This document shows, piece by piece, positions 37,504 to 45,710 of a stretch of DNA of 64,000 nucleotides. Position 1 is the stretch's first letter. Each line of letters starts with the position of its first letter. The DNA comes from Flammeovirgaceae bacterium SG7u.111 (GTDB taxonomy: Bacteria > Bacteroidota > Bacteroidia > Cytophagales > Flammeovirgaceae): contig CP139021.1 in NCBI GenBank assembly GCA_034044135.1, forward strand, positions 3,859,635 to 3,923,634, in the 5' to 3' direction. Made by a program: the position numbers and the translations under genes. The notes under the pieces are model-generated. The model made no database searches. It was not told the origin of the DNA and worked only from the letters and a program-made list of their open reading frames with translations.

Positions 37504-38637
37504 GGTTCTTTATGAATTTACTTGAAACTGGTATTTTGCAAATACAAAGTAAATCATCTTGATGAAGTTGTCTTTAGACCGAAACCCTCTAGCAACCCGT
37601 TTAATGATTTGAATTTTAGAATTGAGCCCCTCTAAGATACCGTTATTAATCTTAGATTGAGCGTATTGAACAATTCCATCAAAATGGCTTTTAATCGATT
37701 TAGTGATCGGATTGGTTTCCATGGTTTCCTGGGCGAGGTCCATAATGAAGCACAGTTGGGCTTTTAGCTCTTGAAATTGATCTTTCCGATAAAAAGTACC
37801 TATCCTTTCCATTGATAGTTCAATTTGAGCTTGAAAGCAATAAGCCTTTTCCCCAAGTCGATCTAGATGTTTGTAGAGAAGTTTGATCACATGCCATTTG
37901 TCAAAAGTAACCTTAGCCTGTGGAAAACACTGTTTGGCCCCCTTGATGAAGGCAGGGGACATATCAATGGAAATTTCTTCTACTGCTTCTGGATAGGGAT
38001 GATCTTGCTTAAATCGGGCAACACATTCAGAAGATCTACCTTCGTAACTACCGGGTAGTTGCCAAGTATCTAGATCAAAAAAGCTGGTGATGTATCCATG
38101 TCCCTTACGGGTAGAGGTTTCATCATAAGCAATCCTAGAGGCTGTATGCTGACTATAGTAGTCATCTTCAAGATGTTGGGTATAATGATGATAAATATGC
38201 TCAACCCGTTGGACTCGAATGCCAAGTGTCCTGGCTACTGCCGTAAAACAATGGTGGATATGCATCAAACGCATGACTTCTTGCTCAAACATAAGTGTGA
38301 ACCGCGAATAATCTCTAGAAAAGGAAACCTCTGCCTTAGATAGTTTACCGGTATCCCTATCTTTGTATATAGGAAGCTTACAATGGATAAAACAGCGGTA
38401 TTGAAAAAGCTTTAAGTGTTCCCAGGTACGGTCGTAATAGCTATGAATAGAGCATTTTTTTGGGGTAGCTTCAGGTGGAACCTCTAAATATAGATGTACG
38501 GTGTTGCTAGGCTCGTCACGTTCTGCTAGAACTAACTCAAAAGGTGGTAGAACAGGAAGTAAGTCACTAAATTGAGATAGAAAATTCATCGTTTTTTGAA
38601 TACAAAGATAAGCGTTCAAGTAAATTCATAAAGAGCC
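37504..38637 (-). mobile_element. ISL3-family insertion sequence, intact, 1134 bp
   Basis: Terminal inverted repeats start GGTTCTTTATGAATTTACTT on the left and GGCTCTTTATGAATTTACTT (reverse complement) on the right, matching over 23 bases with one mismatch. An exact 8-bp target duplication AAGAAAAA is present at 37496-37503 and 38638-38645, the length expected for ISL3. The near-perfect ends and intact transposase suggest this is the youngest insertion in the cluster. Confidence 0.93.
37510..38589 (-). CDS. ISL3-family transposase
   Basis: Protein of 359 residues from the ATG at 38589. The DDE core is visible: RIAYDETSTRKGHGYIT (first Asp), EEISIDMSPAFIKGAKQCFPQA (second Asp) with FDKWHVIKLL, and NNGILEGLNSKIQIIKRVARGF (Glu). 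An N-terminal zinc-finger/HTH region has Cys/His residues (KKCSIHSYYDRTWEHLKLFQYRC shortened form of the family). The stop codon lies in the left inverted repeat. No frameshift, so probably active. Confidence 0.92.
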   Translation of the reverse strand: MNFLSQFSDLLPVLPPFELVLAERDEPSNTVHLYLEVPPEATPKKCSIHSYYDRTWEHLKLFQYRCFIHCKLPIYKDRDTGKLSKAEVSFSRDYSRFTLMFEQEVMRLMHIHHCFTAVARTLGIRVQRVEHIYHHYTQHLEDDYYSQHTASRIAYDETSTRKGHGYITSFFDLDTWQLPGSYEGRSSECVARFKQDHPYPEAVEEISIDMSPAFIKGAKQCFPQAKVTFDKWHVIKLLYKHLDRLGEKAYCFQAQIELSMERIGTFYRKDQFQELKAQLCFIMDLAQETMETNPITKSIKSHFDGIVQYAQSKINNGILEGLNSKIQIIKRVARGFRSKDNFIKMIYFVFAKYQFQVNS

Positions 38638-38715
38638 AAGAAAAAGAAGCGGAACTTAATTTTATTCAATCAATGGCGGCCTAATCTTTTTGTACCAAAT
38701 TTTGTTGCAATACCA

Positions 38716-38803
38716 AAGATATCATTGACCGATTCGATCATCACCCTCTTCATGAGCCTATATCTTTCATGTAAGGGCACCAAGGCGTTCTTCATGTTCT
38801 TCC
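38716..38803 (-). pseudogene. IS982 transposase remnant, middle piece
   Basis: Minus-strand translation gives KNMKNALVPLHERYRLMKR followed by VMIESVNDI, the segment that precedes the HTRHRS motif in IS982 transposases. It continues in frame into the piece at 36475-36613 if the IS3 element is removed. Its 5' side is cut by the IS3 copy that begins near 38804, so the N-terminal two thirds of the gene are missing. Confidence 0.8.
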
Positions 38804-39252
38804 TGTTCCAAACCGCTTTAAAAGTTGGACTGGTTTAGTAGCCTAAAACCAGAAGTAGAATGATAGAAGACTTATTGAAGAACGCCCGCAGGACGGCAAG
38901 TGGCAGAAGGGTCCTAAGCTCGGCACAAAAAGCGACGGTTGTTGAGGATTGGGAAGGTTCCGGGCTATCTTGTCCCGAGTACTACCGCAGGTACGGGTTA
39001 ATCGCCAGCCAACTCTACAAATGGCGTTCGGACGCAAAATCAGGGGCAATCATGGGGATCAAGAATGATGGGGACCTACATTCCAGGTCAGAGCTGGAAA
39101 TGCTCAGGAGACAGAACGAGGAGCTTAAGAAAGCTTTGGGTGAGGCTACGCTGGACATCAAGATCCTAAAAAAAAAGCTGGAATGGGACGCACAGAGAAA
39201 CAAGAGGTAGAATCGCTATCCCAACAGTTCCAAGTAAGCATGAACAGGGCCA
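38804..39252 (+). mobile_element. Second IS3-type element, copy 1, 5' fragment
   Basis: Left-end sequence TGTTCCAAACCGCTTT then TTGGACTGGTTTAG, near-identical to the start of copy 2 at 39253. It contains the complete orfA and about the first 20 codons of orfB (MGRTEKQEVESLSQQF in the -1 frame), and ends where copy 2 begins. The remaining orfB is absent, so it is a dead remnant. It differs from copy 2 at many positions, so the two are not a recent tandem duplication. Confidence 0.75.
38860..39210 (+). CDS. IS3-family OrfA (copy 1)
   Basis: Protein of 116 residues with an HTH region (QKATVVEDWEGSGLSCPEYYRRY, SQLYKWRSDAK) and a coiled coil (LEMLRRQNEELKKALGEATLDIKILKKKLEW). The A-run CTAAAAAAAAAGC near its 3' end is the usual -1 frameshift site to orfB. 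Intact, but without a partner in this copy. Confidence 0.85.
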   Translation: MIEDLLKNARRTASGRRVLSSAQKATVVEDWEGSGLSCPEYYRRYGLIASQLYKWRSDAKSGAIMGIKNDGDLHSRSELEMLRRQNEELKKALGEATLDIKILKKKLEWDAQRNKR

Positions 39253-39308
39253 TGTTCCTAACCGCTTAAAAAGTTGGACTGGTTTAGTAGCCTAAAACCA
39301 GAACGATA

Positions 39309-39660
39309 ATGATAGACGATCTACTGAAGAATGCCCGCAGGACAGCAAGTGGCAGAAGGGTCCTAAGCTCGGCACAAAAAGCCACCATTGTTGAGGATTG
39401 GGAAGGTTCCGGGCTATCTTGCCCCGAGTACTGCCGCAGGTACGGGTTAATCGCCAGCCAACTTTACAAATGGCGTTCAGACGCAAAATCAGAGGCCGTC
39501 ATGGGAATCAAAAATGATGGGGAACTACATTCCAAGTCCGAGCTGGAGATGCTCAGAAGACAGAACGAAGAACTCAAGAAAGCTTTGGGAGAGGCTACGC
39601 TGGATATCAAGATCCTTAAAAAAAGTTGGAATGGGACGCACAGAGAAACAAGAAGTCGAA
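39309..39660 (+). CDS. IS3-family OrfA (copy 2), frameshifted at the 3' end
   Basis: The sequence is close to the copy 1 OrfA up to DIKILKK. There the A-run has seven residues instead of nine before G with one net base lost relative to the frame, so translation leaves the family sequence and continues to 39746 as unrelated residues (SWNGTHRETRS). The functional part is residues 1 to about 105. Whether this shortened A-run still allows ribosomal frameshifting is unclear. Confidence 0.7.
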
Positions 39661-40490
39661 TCGCTATCCCAACAGTTCCAAGTAAGCATGAACAGGACTA
39701 TCAAGGCACTGGGAGTTGCCAAGTCGACAATATATTACAAGCCTAAATCTTGCGTACTCCCCGCAAGAAGCCCACGCCTGAAGCAGGGGAGGCGATATTG
39801 GCTATCACTGGCAGGAAATCGACTTATGGGGTGCCCAGGGTGAGGGCTATACTGAAAAGGGACTATGGGATAGAGCTTTCCAGGTATATGGTGCATAAGT
39901 TCATGAAACAGGAGAACCTATTGGTGAAAAGGGGACGCAAGCGAGGGGCGGGCCGCCCGCATACAGGCAAGATAGCAGTAGGCCAGCCCAATACCAGATG
40001 GGCAAGTGATATTACTTCCATCAAGTGCTGGAATGGGCAGAAAGTACGCTTTGCGTACGTTTTGGACTGCTGCGACAGGTCCATCATTGCATGGACGGCA
40101 GGCATCCATATCCAGGCCTGCGACATCGAGCTGATGCTCCAGGAAGCAATATTTAACCGCTTTGGAGAGGCTCTCCCCGAAAAGGGAAAGCTCCAATTCT
40201 TGCATGACAACGGGCCTGAGTATATAGAGAATAACCTAAGAAAGCAGATCGCGTTATGGCATATTGCCGATTGCAGCACACCCCTTTACTCTCCGCAGTC
40301 AAATGGCATGTGCGAGGCTTTTAATGGCACTTTCAAAAGAGATTACGTATATGAGAGCTGTCTGGACAATCCTGAAATGATATATAGCCAGATACGGGGA
40401 TGGATAGATGAATACAACCAATATGCGCCACATTCGGCATTGGATATGAAAACACCGAATGAATTTTATAACTTTAAAACCGCTGCTTAG
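39630..40490 (+). pseudogene. IS3-family OrfB (copy 2) with a frameshift
   Basis: The orfB reading begins with MGRTEKQEVESLSQQFQVSM and runs to IYYKPKS at about 39746. It then shifts frame and continues from about 39750 to 40490 as RTPRKKPTPEAGEAI, STYGVPRVRAIL, WASDITSIKCW (first Asp), LQFLHDNGPEY (second Asp) and SNGMCEAFNGTFKRDY (Glu). The DDE core is intact in the second part (246 residues). The frame break near 39746 is either a mutation or an assembly error. Confidence 0.78.
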
Positions 40491-40937
40491 CTAGTCCAGT
40501 TTTAGAACGGAAAGAGCAACATCATACCCTACAATTTTTTTAGAATATGCATCGGTAACCAAGGATAGATACATGGGGTTTTCCCTATTCCCGATGTAGG
40601 TGATGTCAGATACCCAAACTTGTTCTGGCCCCTTTATATCAAGGTTTTCTATGAGGTTCTTATGCTTTCTAAATCGATGGTGGGAGTCGGTGGTGATATG
40701 GTATCGCCGTTTTGGGACGATAAGCATATGGTTTGCTTTCATGATAGCAAACAGCCTGTCCCTACCTGCCCCAAGTTCTCTGGGCCGGTCTTTAAGCATG
40801 TGATATAGTTTTCTTATCCCGGTACGTGGCATCTTCATACGGATTTTTTCTGCCATAGCCACTACTTGTGTGGCTATCTCTTGTTTTTGCTTAATCTTTT
40901 TGACGGATCGATAATAGGCCTGTCTATTGGTCCCCAA
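40491..40937 (-). pseudogene. IS3-family OrfB, truncated (third element)
   Basis: The frame encodes the HTH_21-type region (TNRQAYYRSV, MPRTGIRKLYHML) and the start of the integrase core VWVSDITYIGNRENP and SLVTDAYSKKIVGYDV. It then runs into the end of the adjacent element, adding foreign residues ALSVLKLD. The second Asp and the Glu of the DDE triad are missing, so it is inactive. The real orfB start lies upstream of the apparent TTG at 40937. Confidence 0.8.
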
Positions 40938-41428
40938 CAGTCTACAGGTCTGGGCTACCCCTTCTTTTTGTTCGATCTTGAATCGATCGACTGTTCGGGC
41001 AAAGACTTTTTTCTGATAGGCAGTTTGAATTCTTCTTCGGCCATGTCTATCATCATATCAAAGAAGACAGCTTTCTTATCTGCATGCTCCACTTGCTTCT
41101 CAAGCTCCTTCTTTTGCTTTTCAAGAAGCCTGACTTTCTGTTCAAGCTCATAGAGCTTTTGGTCTTTGGGCTTTGGCATCTTCAATGTAGACTTGTTCAC
41201 CCAGTCAAAGTTACCATATTTTCTCAACCAATTGGTGACCGTAGAGTGGGATTGGATCCCATACTTGCGCGCGGCGGCTTTTATGCCTAATTCTCCGCGC
41301 TCAACTTCTGCTACCACGGACAACTTAAAAGCATAGCTGTAATCTTGTTGGGTACGTTTAACATACTCGTTCTCTTGTCTTTTATTCATTACGTTACTTT
41401 TTGTGTATCGCTATTTCAGGACGGGACA
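40519..41428 (-). mobile_element. Third IS3-type element, 3' end missing
   Basis: The minus-strand element begins with TGTCCCGTCCTGAAATAG at 41428 (terminal TG) and carries orfA and the first half of orfB. It is cut at about 40519 by the right end of the neighbouring IS3 copy 2. The missing 3' half is not found elsewhere in the window. Confidence 0.72.
40955..41389 (-). CDS. IS3-family OrfA (third element)
   Basis: Protein of 144 residues: HTH (YAFKLSVVAEVERGELGIKAAARKYG, HSTVTNWLRKYG) and a long coiled coil (YELEQKVRLLEKQKKELEKQV). It is of a different IS3 subgroup from the two plus-strand copies. Intact but orphaned by the truncation of orfB. Confidence 0.85.
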   Translation of the reverse strand: MNKRQENEYVKRTQQDYSYAFKLSVVAEVERGELGIKAAARKYGIQSHSTVTNWLRKYGNFDWVNKSTLKMPKPKDQKLYELEQKVRLLEKQKKELEKQVEHADKKAVFFDMMIDMAEEEFKLPIRKKSLPEQSIDSRSNKKKG

Positions 41429-41432
41429 GAAA

Positions 41433-41526
41433 GAAAATAAAAAAGTCCCTTGGAAAACCAAGGGGCTTAGCGTGTTATTATATGTTTGTCAAATGGCAAT
41501 TAGGTAATCCTATAGATCAATTATTT
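41433..41526. repeat. 94-bp direct repeat, copy 1, containing a terminator
   Basis: This stretch is identical to 48323-48416 except for three substitutions, in the same orientation. It includes the stem CCTTGG-aaaa-CCAAGG extended by GGGGCT on one side, an intrinsic terminator on the minus strand, and then the shared unstructured tract GCGTGTTATTATATGTTTG onwards. Copy 2 directly follows the stop codon of the AEC permease gene, so copy 2 is in its native place. Confidence 0.9.
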
Positions 41527-41614
41527 GTAGCAGCTATAACTTGCTCTACTTCACCTTTTGATGCCACTATAGCCTGCTTGGGATTGGAGGGTTCTTGTGG
41601 CTTCCATTTAAGTA
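41517..41614 (-). pseudogene. C-terminal coding remnant beside the IS630 element
   Basis: The minus-strand frame gives LKWKPQEPSNPKQAIVAS then KGEVEQVIAATNN and a TGA at 41517, immediately before the terminator repeat. It abuts the IS630 insertion point and is probably the severed 3' end of the PepSY gene on the other side. Simple removal of IS630 with one TA leaves the two frames one base apart, so either a single-base change occurred or the native end is the alternative frame (YLNGSHKNPPIPSRL). Confidence 0.5.
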
Positions 41615-42668
41615 AGTGGACAAAAGAAACCGTATAATAAAAAAGCGTTAAATTAGTGAGATGGAAAGACGCTATATCACACTAAGTGCGTCAGAAGAGA
41701 TGGAACTAAAATCCTTGGAAAAGCATGGCGACTCTGGACGCGGGCGGGACCGTGCCCATGCGTTGCTGTTGAGCAACAAAGGGTATACGATAGATATGCT
41801 CAGGGACATATTCGAGGTGCGCAGGGCCACCATCTCGGAGTGGTTTGACAGATGGGAATCCTCAAAGGCGGCAGGATTGATGGATGCCCCCAAGAGTGGG
41901 CGGCCGAGTATCTATACGGTGGAAGAGCAAAAAAAATAGCATCCCTTGCCCGGGAAGGGCCTGTCACCTGTCTCCGTTTTTTTGCCCAAGAGGTCTCCAC
42001 CAAGTTCGGCAAGGACGCCTGTGGGAAGACCGTCAAGCGGATATTGAAAAAGTCGGGTCTTGTCTGGAAGCGCATGCGCAACTCCCTGGAAAACAACCGT
42101 GACGAAGAGATGTTCCGTTTCTTCCAACAAGAACTCGACTGTCTGGGACAGCAGGCCCGGCAAGGGGAGATCGACCTGTGTTATTTTGACGAGACGGGGA
42201 TAAGCCTGTGCCCGAACGTTCCGTATGCGTGGCAGCCCGTTGGCACGGCAAACAAGCTGCCCGCCCGGCGGGGCAACGGGGTCTCCGTCTTGGGCATACT
42301 CGACCCGTTGGCCAACACCTTCACGGGGAGCTATTACCATGGCGCGGCAAACTCGGCATGTGTCATACAGGTACTGGACAGTTTCTCCGAGACGATCAAG
42401 AAGAAAACCGTACTGGTCTTGGACAACGCCGCGATCCACAAATCCAAAGACGTAAAGGGATATATAGAAAAATGGAAGGGAAAAGGGCTGTACCTACAGT
42501 TTATCCCCGCATACTGCCCCGAGCTCAACCTGATAGAGGTCTTATGGAAGATGCTCAAGCACTATTGGATCAAACCAAGGCATTATACCTCCATGAAATC
42601 TCTCATTGAGGCCACCTTGTCAATCCTACAAAATTATGGAAAACAATATTCGATTTCTTTTGGGTAGG
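41615..42668 (+). mobile_element. IS630-family insertion sequence
   Basis: Element of 1054 bases flanked by TA on both sides (41613-41614 and 42669-42670), the IS630 target duplication. Inverted ends are AGTGGACAAAAGAAACCG and CCTACCCAAAAGAAATCG (reverse complement of the right end). The insertion is in the 3' part of the PepSY membrane-protein gene. The surrounding target reads TTTAAG-TA-CTTAAA, a palindrome. Confidence 0.85.
41661..42667 (+). CDS. IS630-family transposase, two frames joined by a probable -1 frameshift
   Basis: Frame 1 (41661-41939, 92 residues) holds the N-terminal HTH domain (GYTIDMLRDIFEVRRATISEWFDRW, SGRPS). Frame 2 continues after EEQKK at an eight-base A-run (about 41929-41936) with IASLAREGPVTCL, VKRILKKSGLVWKRMR, LCYFDETGISL (first Asp), VLVLDNAAIHKS (second Asp) and YCPELNLIEVLWKMLK (Glu). 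The catalytic DDE core is complete. An A-run frameshift is a known way to make full-length IS630 transposases, so the element may be active. Confidence 0.85.
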
Positions 42669-44212
42669 TACTTAAATACTGCTATTGTACTTAAACTAGA
42701 TAGGACAATCCAAAAAATATCGATAAACCAAATTTGCTGCAAGCCTTTTTCTAAACTTACCCATAGCCAATTACCACTTACAATACCATTGACAATAGGG
42801 ATCATAAACCCAAAAACACTACCCAATATCAATGAGTATTTGACAGTAAAAACATTGCTTCTTTTGAAATAAAAAAACACGCTCAATACTAACCAGCCAA
42901 TGAAAAATGTTTGATAAATAAAAGTCATCCCAGCATTTTGAAACACTTTCACTACTATGAACTCAAGGGCAGTCATAGGGTACATGCTCAGGCAAATTGC
43001 CAGGTACCACCAAACCACCTTCTCATTAAAACGCCTTTGTTTTTCAGGTATATTTTTTTTATCCCTTGCCACAAGCCAAATCATTACACCTGATAAAATC
43101 ACATAACAGGAAATCAAGCCAAGTACAAAGGAGATAATCCTCAAGCCATAATTTGCATAATCAGCAAAATGTAAGCGATACAATAGGTTTTTGACTATAT
43201 CTAAGTAACTACTAGCTAAAAGCGGATCTTTTTCATAAACTACACTACCATCAGCAACCTTATAAATAATTTTCCCTACACCATTCATTTTGTTTTCATA
43301 GGGAATATTCCCAGAAAGTGCAACATGCATGTTGGCATCACCATAGTTGAAGATTTGTACATTAGTAACCCTAAAACCTCCCCATTGGTCCTTAGTATCA
43401 TCTATAAAGCTATTAATAGATACATCTGTTGGCAGCCTTTTATAATGTAGTTCATAAACTGGCGTATCATATTCCAAATCTTTGTATAGCTTTTTTTGGT
43501 CACCATCGTATAGCGCAAAAAGCACTGGGGCAATCACCATCGCTTTTAACATAAAAAAAGCCCCTGTTAAGGCATAAACAAACTGAAATGGAAAACCGAT
43601 AAGCCCTAACGCTGTATGTGAATCGGTCCACAATGTCTTGAGTTTTGCCCAAGGACGAAAGACGTAGAAGTTAGAAATTATTTTGTTCCAGTGAACGATA
43701 ATGCCAGTCAAGATGGCAAACAGAAAAAAGAAAGCAGTAAATCCTGAAAGGTAATAACCTACAGGATATGGGATTTGAGTAAAAAAGTGTAACCGATATA
43801 AAAACTCACCTAAAGTATAAGACTCTCGATAGGTTGCAGTGGATTTGTCACTAGTATCCATATAAAAAAAAGCACTGGATTGAGCCTCCTCACCTGCAGT
43901 AGAGTCTTTGGTAACAGCCAAGCTAACACTTATCCTTCTTTCATTATAAATATGACGCAACCCTATGTCTCTACCATAAAGCTGGTAGGTCTCACCAAGG
44001 TTTTGAATGACTGTATCTGCGTTCACATCTAGTTCATCTGTCACTGGAAAACTATGACCCCGCTCCCAGTTGACAATTTCATCTCTAAAAAAAGAAAAAG
44101 AACCCGCAAAGAAAATAACATAAAGCCCCACGCTAATCACTATACCACTAACTGTATGAGTATGAAATAATATATTGTAGATTCTTTTACCAATATTCAT
44201 AGTACTATTCAA
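42626..44212 (-). CDS. PepSY-associated membrane protein, 3' end replaced by IS630 sequence
   Basis: Inner-membrane protein of 528 residues starting IGKRIYNILFHTHTVSG, the hallmark N-terminus of PepSY_TM proteins. There is one N-terminal helix, PepSY-like periplasmic domains, several helices in the middle (FFFLFAILTGIIVHW; LIGFPFQFVYALTGAFFML) and four near the C-terminus. Such proteins reduce or handle ferric siderophores after uptake. The last 15 codons lie in the IS630 right end (TAC of FKY spans the junction), so the native tail is lost; the core domains remain. Three bases separate its start from the stop of the preceding gene. Confidence 0.85.
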   Translation of the reverse strand: MNSTMNIGKRIYNILFHTHTVSGIVISVGLYVIFFAGSFSFFRDEIVNWERGHSFPVTDELDVNADTVIQNLGETYQLYGRDIGLRHIYNERRISVSLAVTKDSTAGEEAQSSAFFYMDTSDKSTATYRESYTLGEFLYRLHFFTQIPYPVGYYLSGFTAFFFLFAILTGIIVHWNKIISNFYVFRPWAKLKTLWTDSHTALGLIGFPFQFVYALTGAFFMLKAMVIAPVLFALYDGDQKKLYKDLEYDTPVYELHYKRLPTDVSINSFIDDTKDQWGGFRVTNVQIFNYGDANMHVALSGNIPYENKMNGVGKIIYKVADGSVVYEKDPLLASSYLDIVKNLLYRLHFADYANYGLRIISFVLGLISCYVILSGVMIWLVARDKKNIPEKQRRFNEKVVWWYLAICLSMYPMTALEFIVVKVFQNAGMTFIYQTFFIGWLVLSVFFYFKRSNVFTVKYSLILGSVFGFMIPIVNGIVSGNWLWVSLEKGLQQIWFIDIFWIVLSSLSTIAVFKYLPKRNRILFSIIL

Positions 44213-44215
44213 CTG

Positions 44216-44506
44216 TTACATTAATGAATTTTTCAATAATACGATAGCTATAAACAATAAGGACACCCCTATATACAGCGCCCATAGTTTCCAGCCATTT
44301 CTAGCCAAAAAAGATAAGACCATCAAGCCCGACCAAGTTAAAAAGAAGGTGAAAGAAGCTGTTATGATCACATTTGTTCTGTCAAACCATGCAGCTATGG
44401 CAATATGTAAGGAGGCACTCACTAAAAAACCGCCTACAAAGCCTGCCGATATTTTAGCAAAACGCTGCCATTTGGAACGAGTAAGATATTTAGAATTCGC
44501 TGGCAT
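44216..44506 (-). CDS. Small three-helix membrane protein in the metal-uptake operon
   Basis: Protein of 96 residues with three hydrophobic helices (ISAGFVGGFLVSASLHIAIAAW, VIITASFTFFLTWSGLMVLSFL, LWALYIGVSLLFIAIVLL). Its place directly before the PepSY gene is where DUF3649-type small proteins sit in siderophore operons of other bacteria, and its helix layout is compatible, but I cannot confirm the family. Start and stop abut both neighbours, so it is surely co-translated with them. Confidence 0.65.
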   Translation of the reverse strand: MPANSKYLTRSKWQRFAKISAGFVGGFLVSASLHIAIAAWFDRTNVIITASFTFFLTWSGLMVLSFLARNGWKLWALYIGVSLLFIAIVLLKNSLM

Positions 44507-44836
44507 TTATAGTAGAGTTTCAAAAATTACGGATAGCAACGATACCACCAAAAACGTAGGCTTATTCAAAATCCCTAGTGGTATAAATAAAATAACAAGA
44601 CTCAAAATAGTCATCAATACAACAGAGAAAGTGAATATTCCAGCCCCAATGCCAAACTGAGCAATAGCAAGCCCACACCCTGCCAGTAAACCAAGAGAAC
44701 CCAACAACTTGGATACTCTTGGATTTTGTTTTGACCATGCTTCTACTCCAAAGACGTTCTGAACTTCTATTCTTTTGGTAGTTCCATACCACAAATAAAA
44801 GCCTATAAACACTAGTATAAAAATAAATGACACCAT
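44507..44836 (-). CDS. DUF3325-like small membrane protein
   Basis: Protein of about 109 residues from the ATG at 44836 (an ATG at 44854 overlaps the upstream gene). There is an N-terminal helix (FIFILVFIGFYLWYG), a basic loop (KRIEVQNVFGVEAWSKQNPRVSK) and three helices. The pattern fits DUF3325, which accompanies PepSY proteins in iron operons. Its role is unknown. Confidence 0.6.
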   Translation of the reverse strand: MVSFIFILVFIGFYLWYGTTKRIEVQNVFGVEAWSKQNPRVSKLLGSLGLLAGCGLAIAQFGIGAGIFTFSVVLMTILSLVILFIPLGILNKPTFLVVSLLSVIFETLL

Positions 44837-44840
44837 AGTG

Positions 44841-45566
44841 TTACAGGTTTGCATTAACAGAAACTGTTGTAGCGTGCCAGATGAACTCATAGGCAACATC
44901 TTTATAAGTCCCAGGAACTTCTTCTTTTTTGGTAACTTCTACTACATACTTCGTTTTCCAGGGTAAGTCAAAAGAGGCAATACCATTTTGATCTGTTTCA
45001 AGAGTTTTACTCCACTGATCAGCCACAAAAACCGTTATCTCACTTTCTGGCAAAGCTTTACCTTTATAAAACACCTTTAATTTCACTTTACCTTTTTCTT
45101 CCGAAATGTTTTTTATAGCAACCCCTTCTGCATTATCTGCCACAGTATGATTTGCCTTATCACCCACCTGAATTTTAGAGACTGCGTGATAGTGGGTTTT
45201 GAAAATCCCAAAATTGTATTTTGTAAAATCAACAACGTCAATTTTGTCATTGTCTAATATTACTGTATAAGTCCCTTCGGCATCAGGAGTAAAAGCAGCC
45301 GCATAATAATCGTCTTTAGGCTCAATATTTAAACGTATCTTTTTGCCTTGGGCATCCACAACCCAGAGTGTAAAGTCTTTGACTTTCATATACGCCTCCC
45401 CTTTTATCTTTTCCTTCACTCCATAAGTATATTCACCAAAGTACACTCGAATTTCTTGTTCTTTCCCTATTTCCCCTTTTGCGCTGGTCTCAATCCAAAG
45501 ATAATGCGCAAAGGACTGGACAACAGCAAATAGCATAACCCCTATAGTTAGGATAATTTTTCTCAT
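44841..45566 (-). CDS. Exported DUF4198 protein
   Basis: Protein of 241 residues starting at the ATG at 45566, with signal peptide MLFAVVQSFAHYLWIETSA. The AHYLWIE motif at the mature N-terminus, the strand-rich body, and a C-terminal WHATTVSVN are typical of DUF4198, periplasmic proteins linked to metal (nickel, cobalt or iron) transport. FEH-type metal ligands such as FKTHYHAVSK are visible. It lies 200 bases after the TonB receptor, with a stem-loop between. Confidence 0.8.
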   Translation of the reverse strand: MRKIILTIGVMLFAVVQSFAHYLWIETSAKGEIGKEQEIRVYFGEYTYGVKEKIKGEAYMKVKDFTLWVVDAQGKKIRLNIEPKDDYYAAAFTPDAEGTYTVILDNDKIDVVDFTKYNFGIFKTHYHAVSKIQVGDKANHTVADNAEGVAIKNISEEKGKVKLKVFYKGKALPESEITVFVADQWSKTLETDQNGIASFDLPWKTKYVVEVTKKEEVPGTYKDVAYEFIWHATTVSVNANL

Positions 45567-45710
45567 TTGTTCTGATTTTTTATGAAAGCAATAGATTATT
45601 TGAATTATATAAGTAGGCACAAAGCTTTTAGAGGGGGCATATCGGTTCATCACACCTTTTGGCAGCATGACTCAACTTTCACCCATTACAAAGCTTCTGT
45701 AAAATATTTA

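Larger units (their letters stand above)
36978..38684 (+). pseudogene. IS3 transposase OrfB, deleted internally and split by ISL3
   Basis: Three pieces of one gene. First is an N-terminus of 21 codons (MNRHRYPVGKMLGCLGVSKNG) stopping at 37041. Second is 37045-37503, with the DDE integrase core WVPDITYI, LHSDRGVQY and CWDNAVAESFF, entered after an out-of-frame deletion of roughly 80-100 codons. Third, beyond the nested ISL3 element, is the last 12 codons (EAELNFIQSMAA) ending in TAA at 38682. Joining 37503 to 38646 restores the frame perfectly. The catalytic core survives but no full-length transposase can be made. Confidence 0.85.
36614..38715 (+). mobile_element. IS3-family element with internal deletion, interrupted by an ISL3 element
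   Basis: The ends are TGGAATGTCTAC at 36614 and its imperfect inverted partner ending GCAATACCA at 38715. An AAG target duplication lies at 36611-36613 and 38716-38718, inside an IS982 transposase gene. Without the nested ISL3 element it is about 960 bases, roughly 300 short of a normal IS3 element, consistent with the orfB deletion. It is not autonomous. Confidence 0.8.
39253..40518 (+). mobile_element. Second IS3-type element, copy 2, near full length
   Basis: About 1266 bases, normal for IS3. The inner inverted repeat TGGACTGGTTTAGTAGC at 39275 matches TGGACTAGCTAAGCAGC (reverse complement) ending at 40498. The outer ends extend with CCGCTT.AAAA / CCGTTCTAAAA to a terminal TG at 39253 and CA at about 40518. 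It has inserted into, or next to, a third IS3 element (40519-41428), truncating that element's orfB. Outer boundaries are accurate to a few bases only. Confidence 0.75.
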
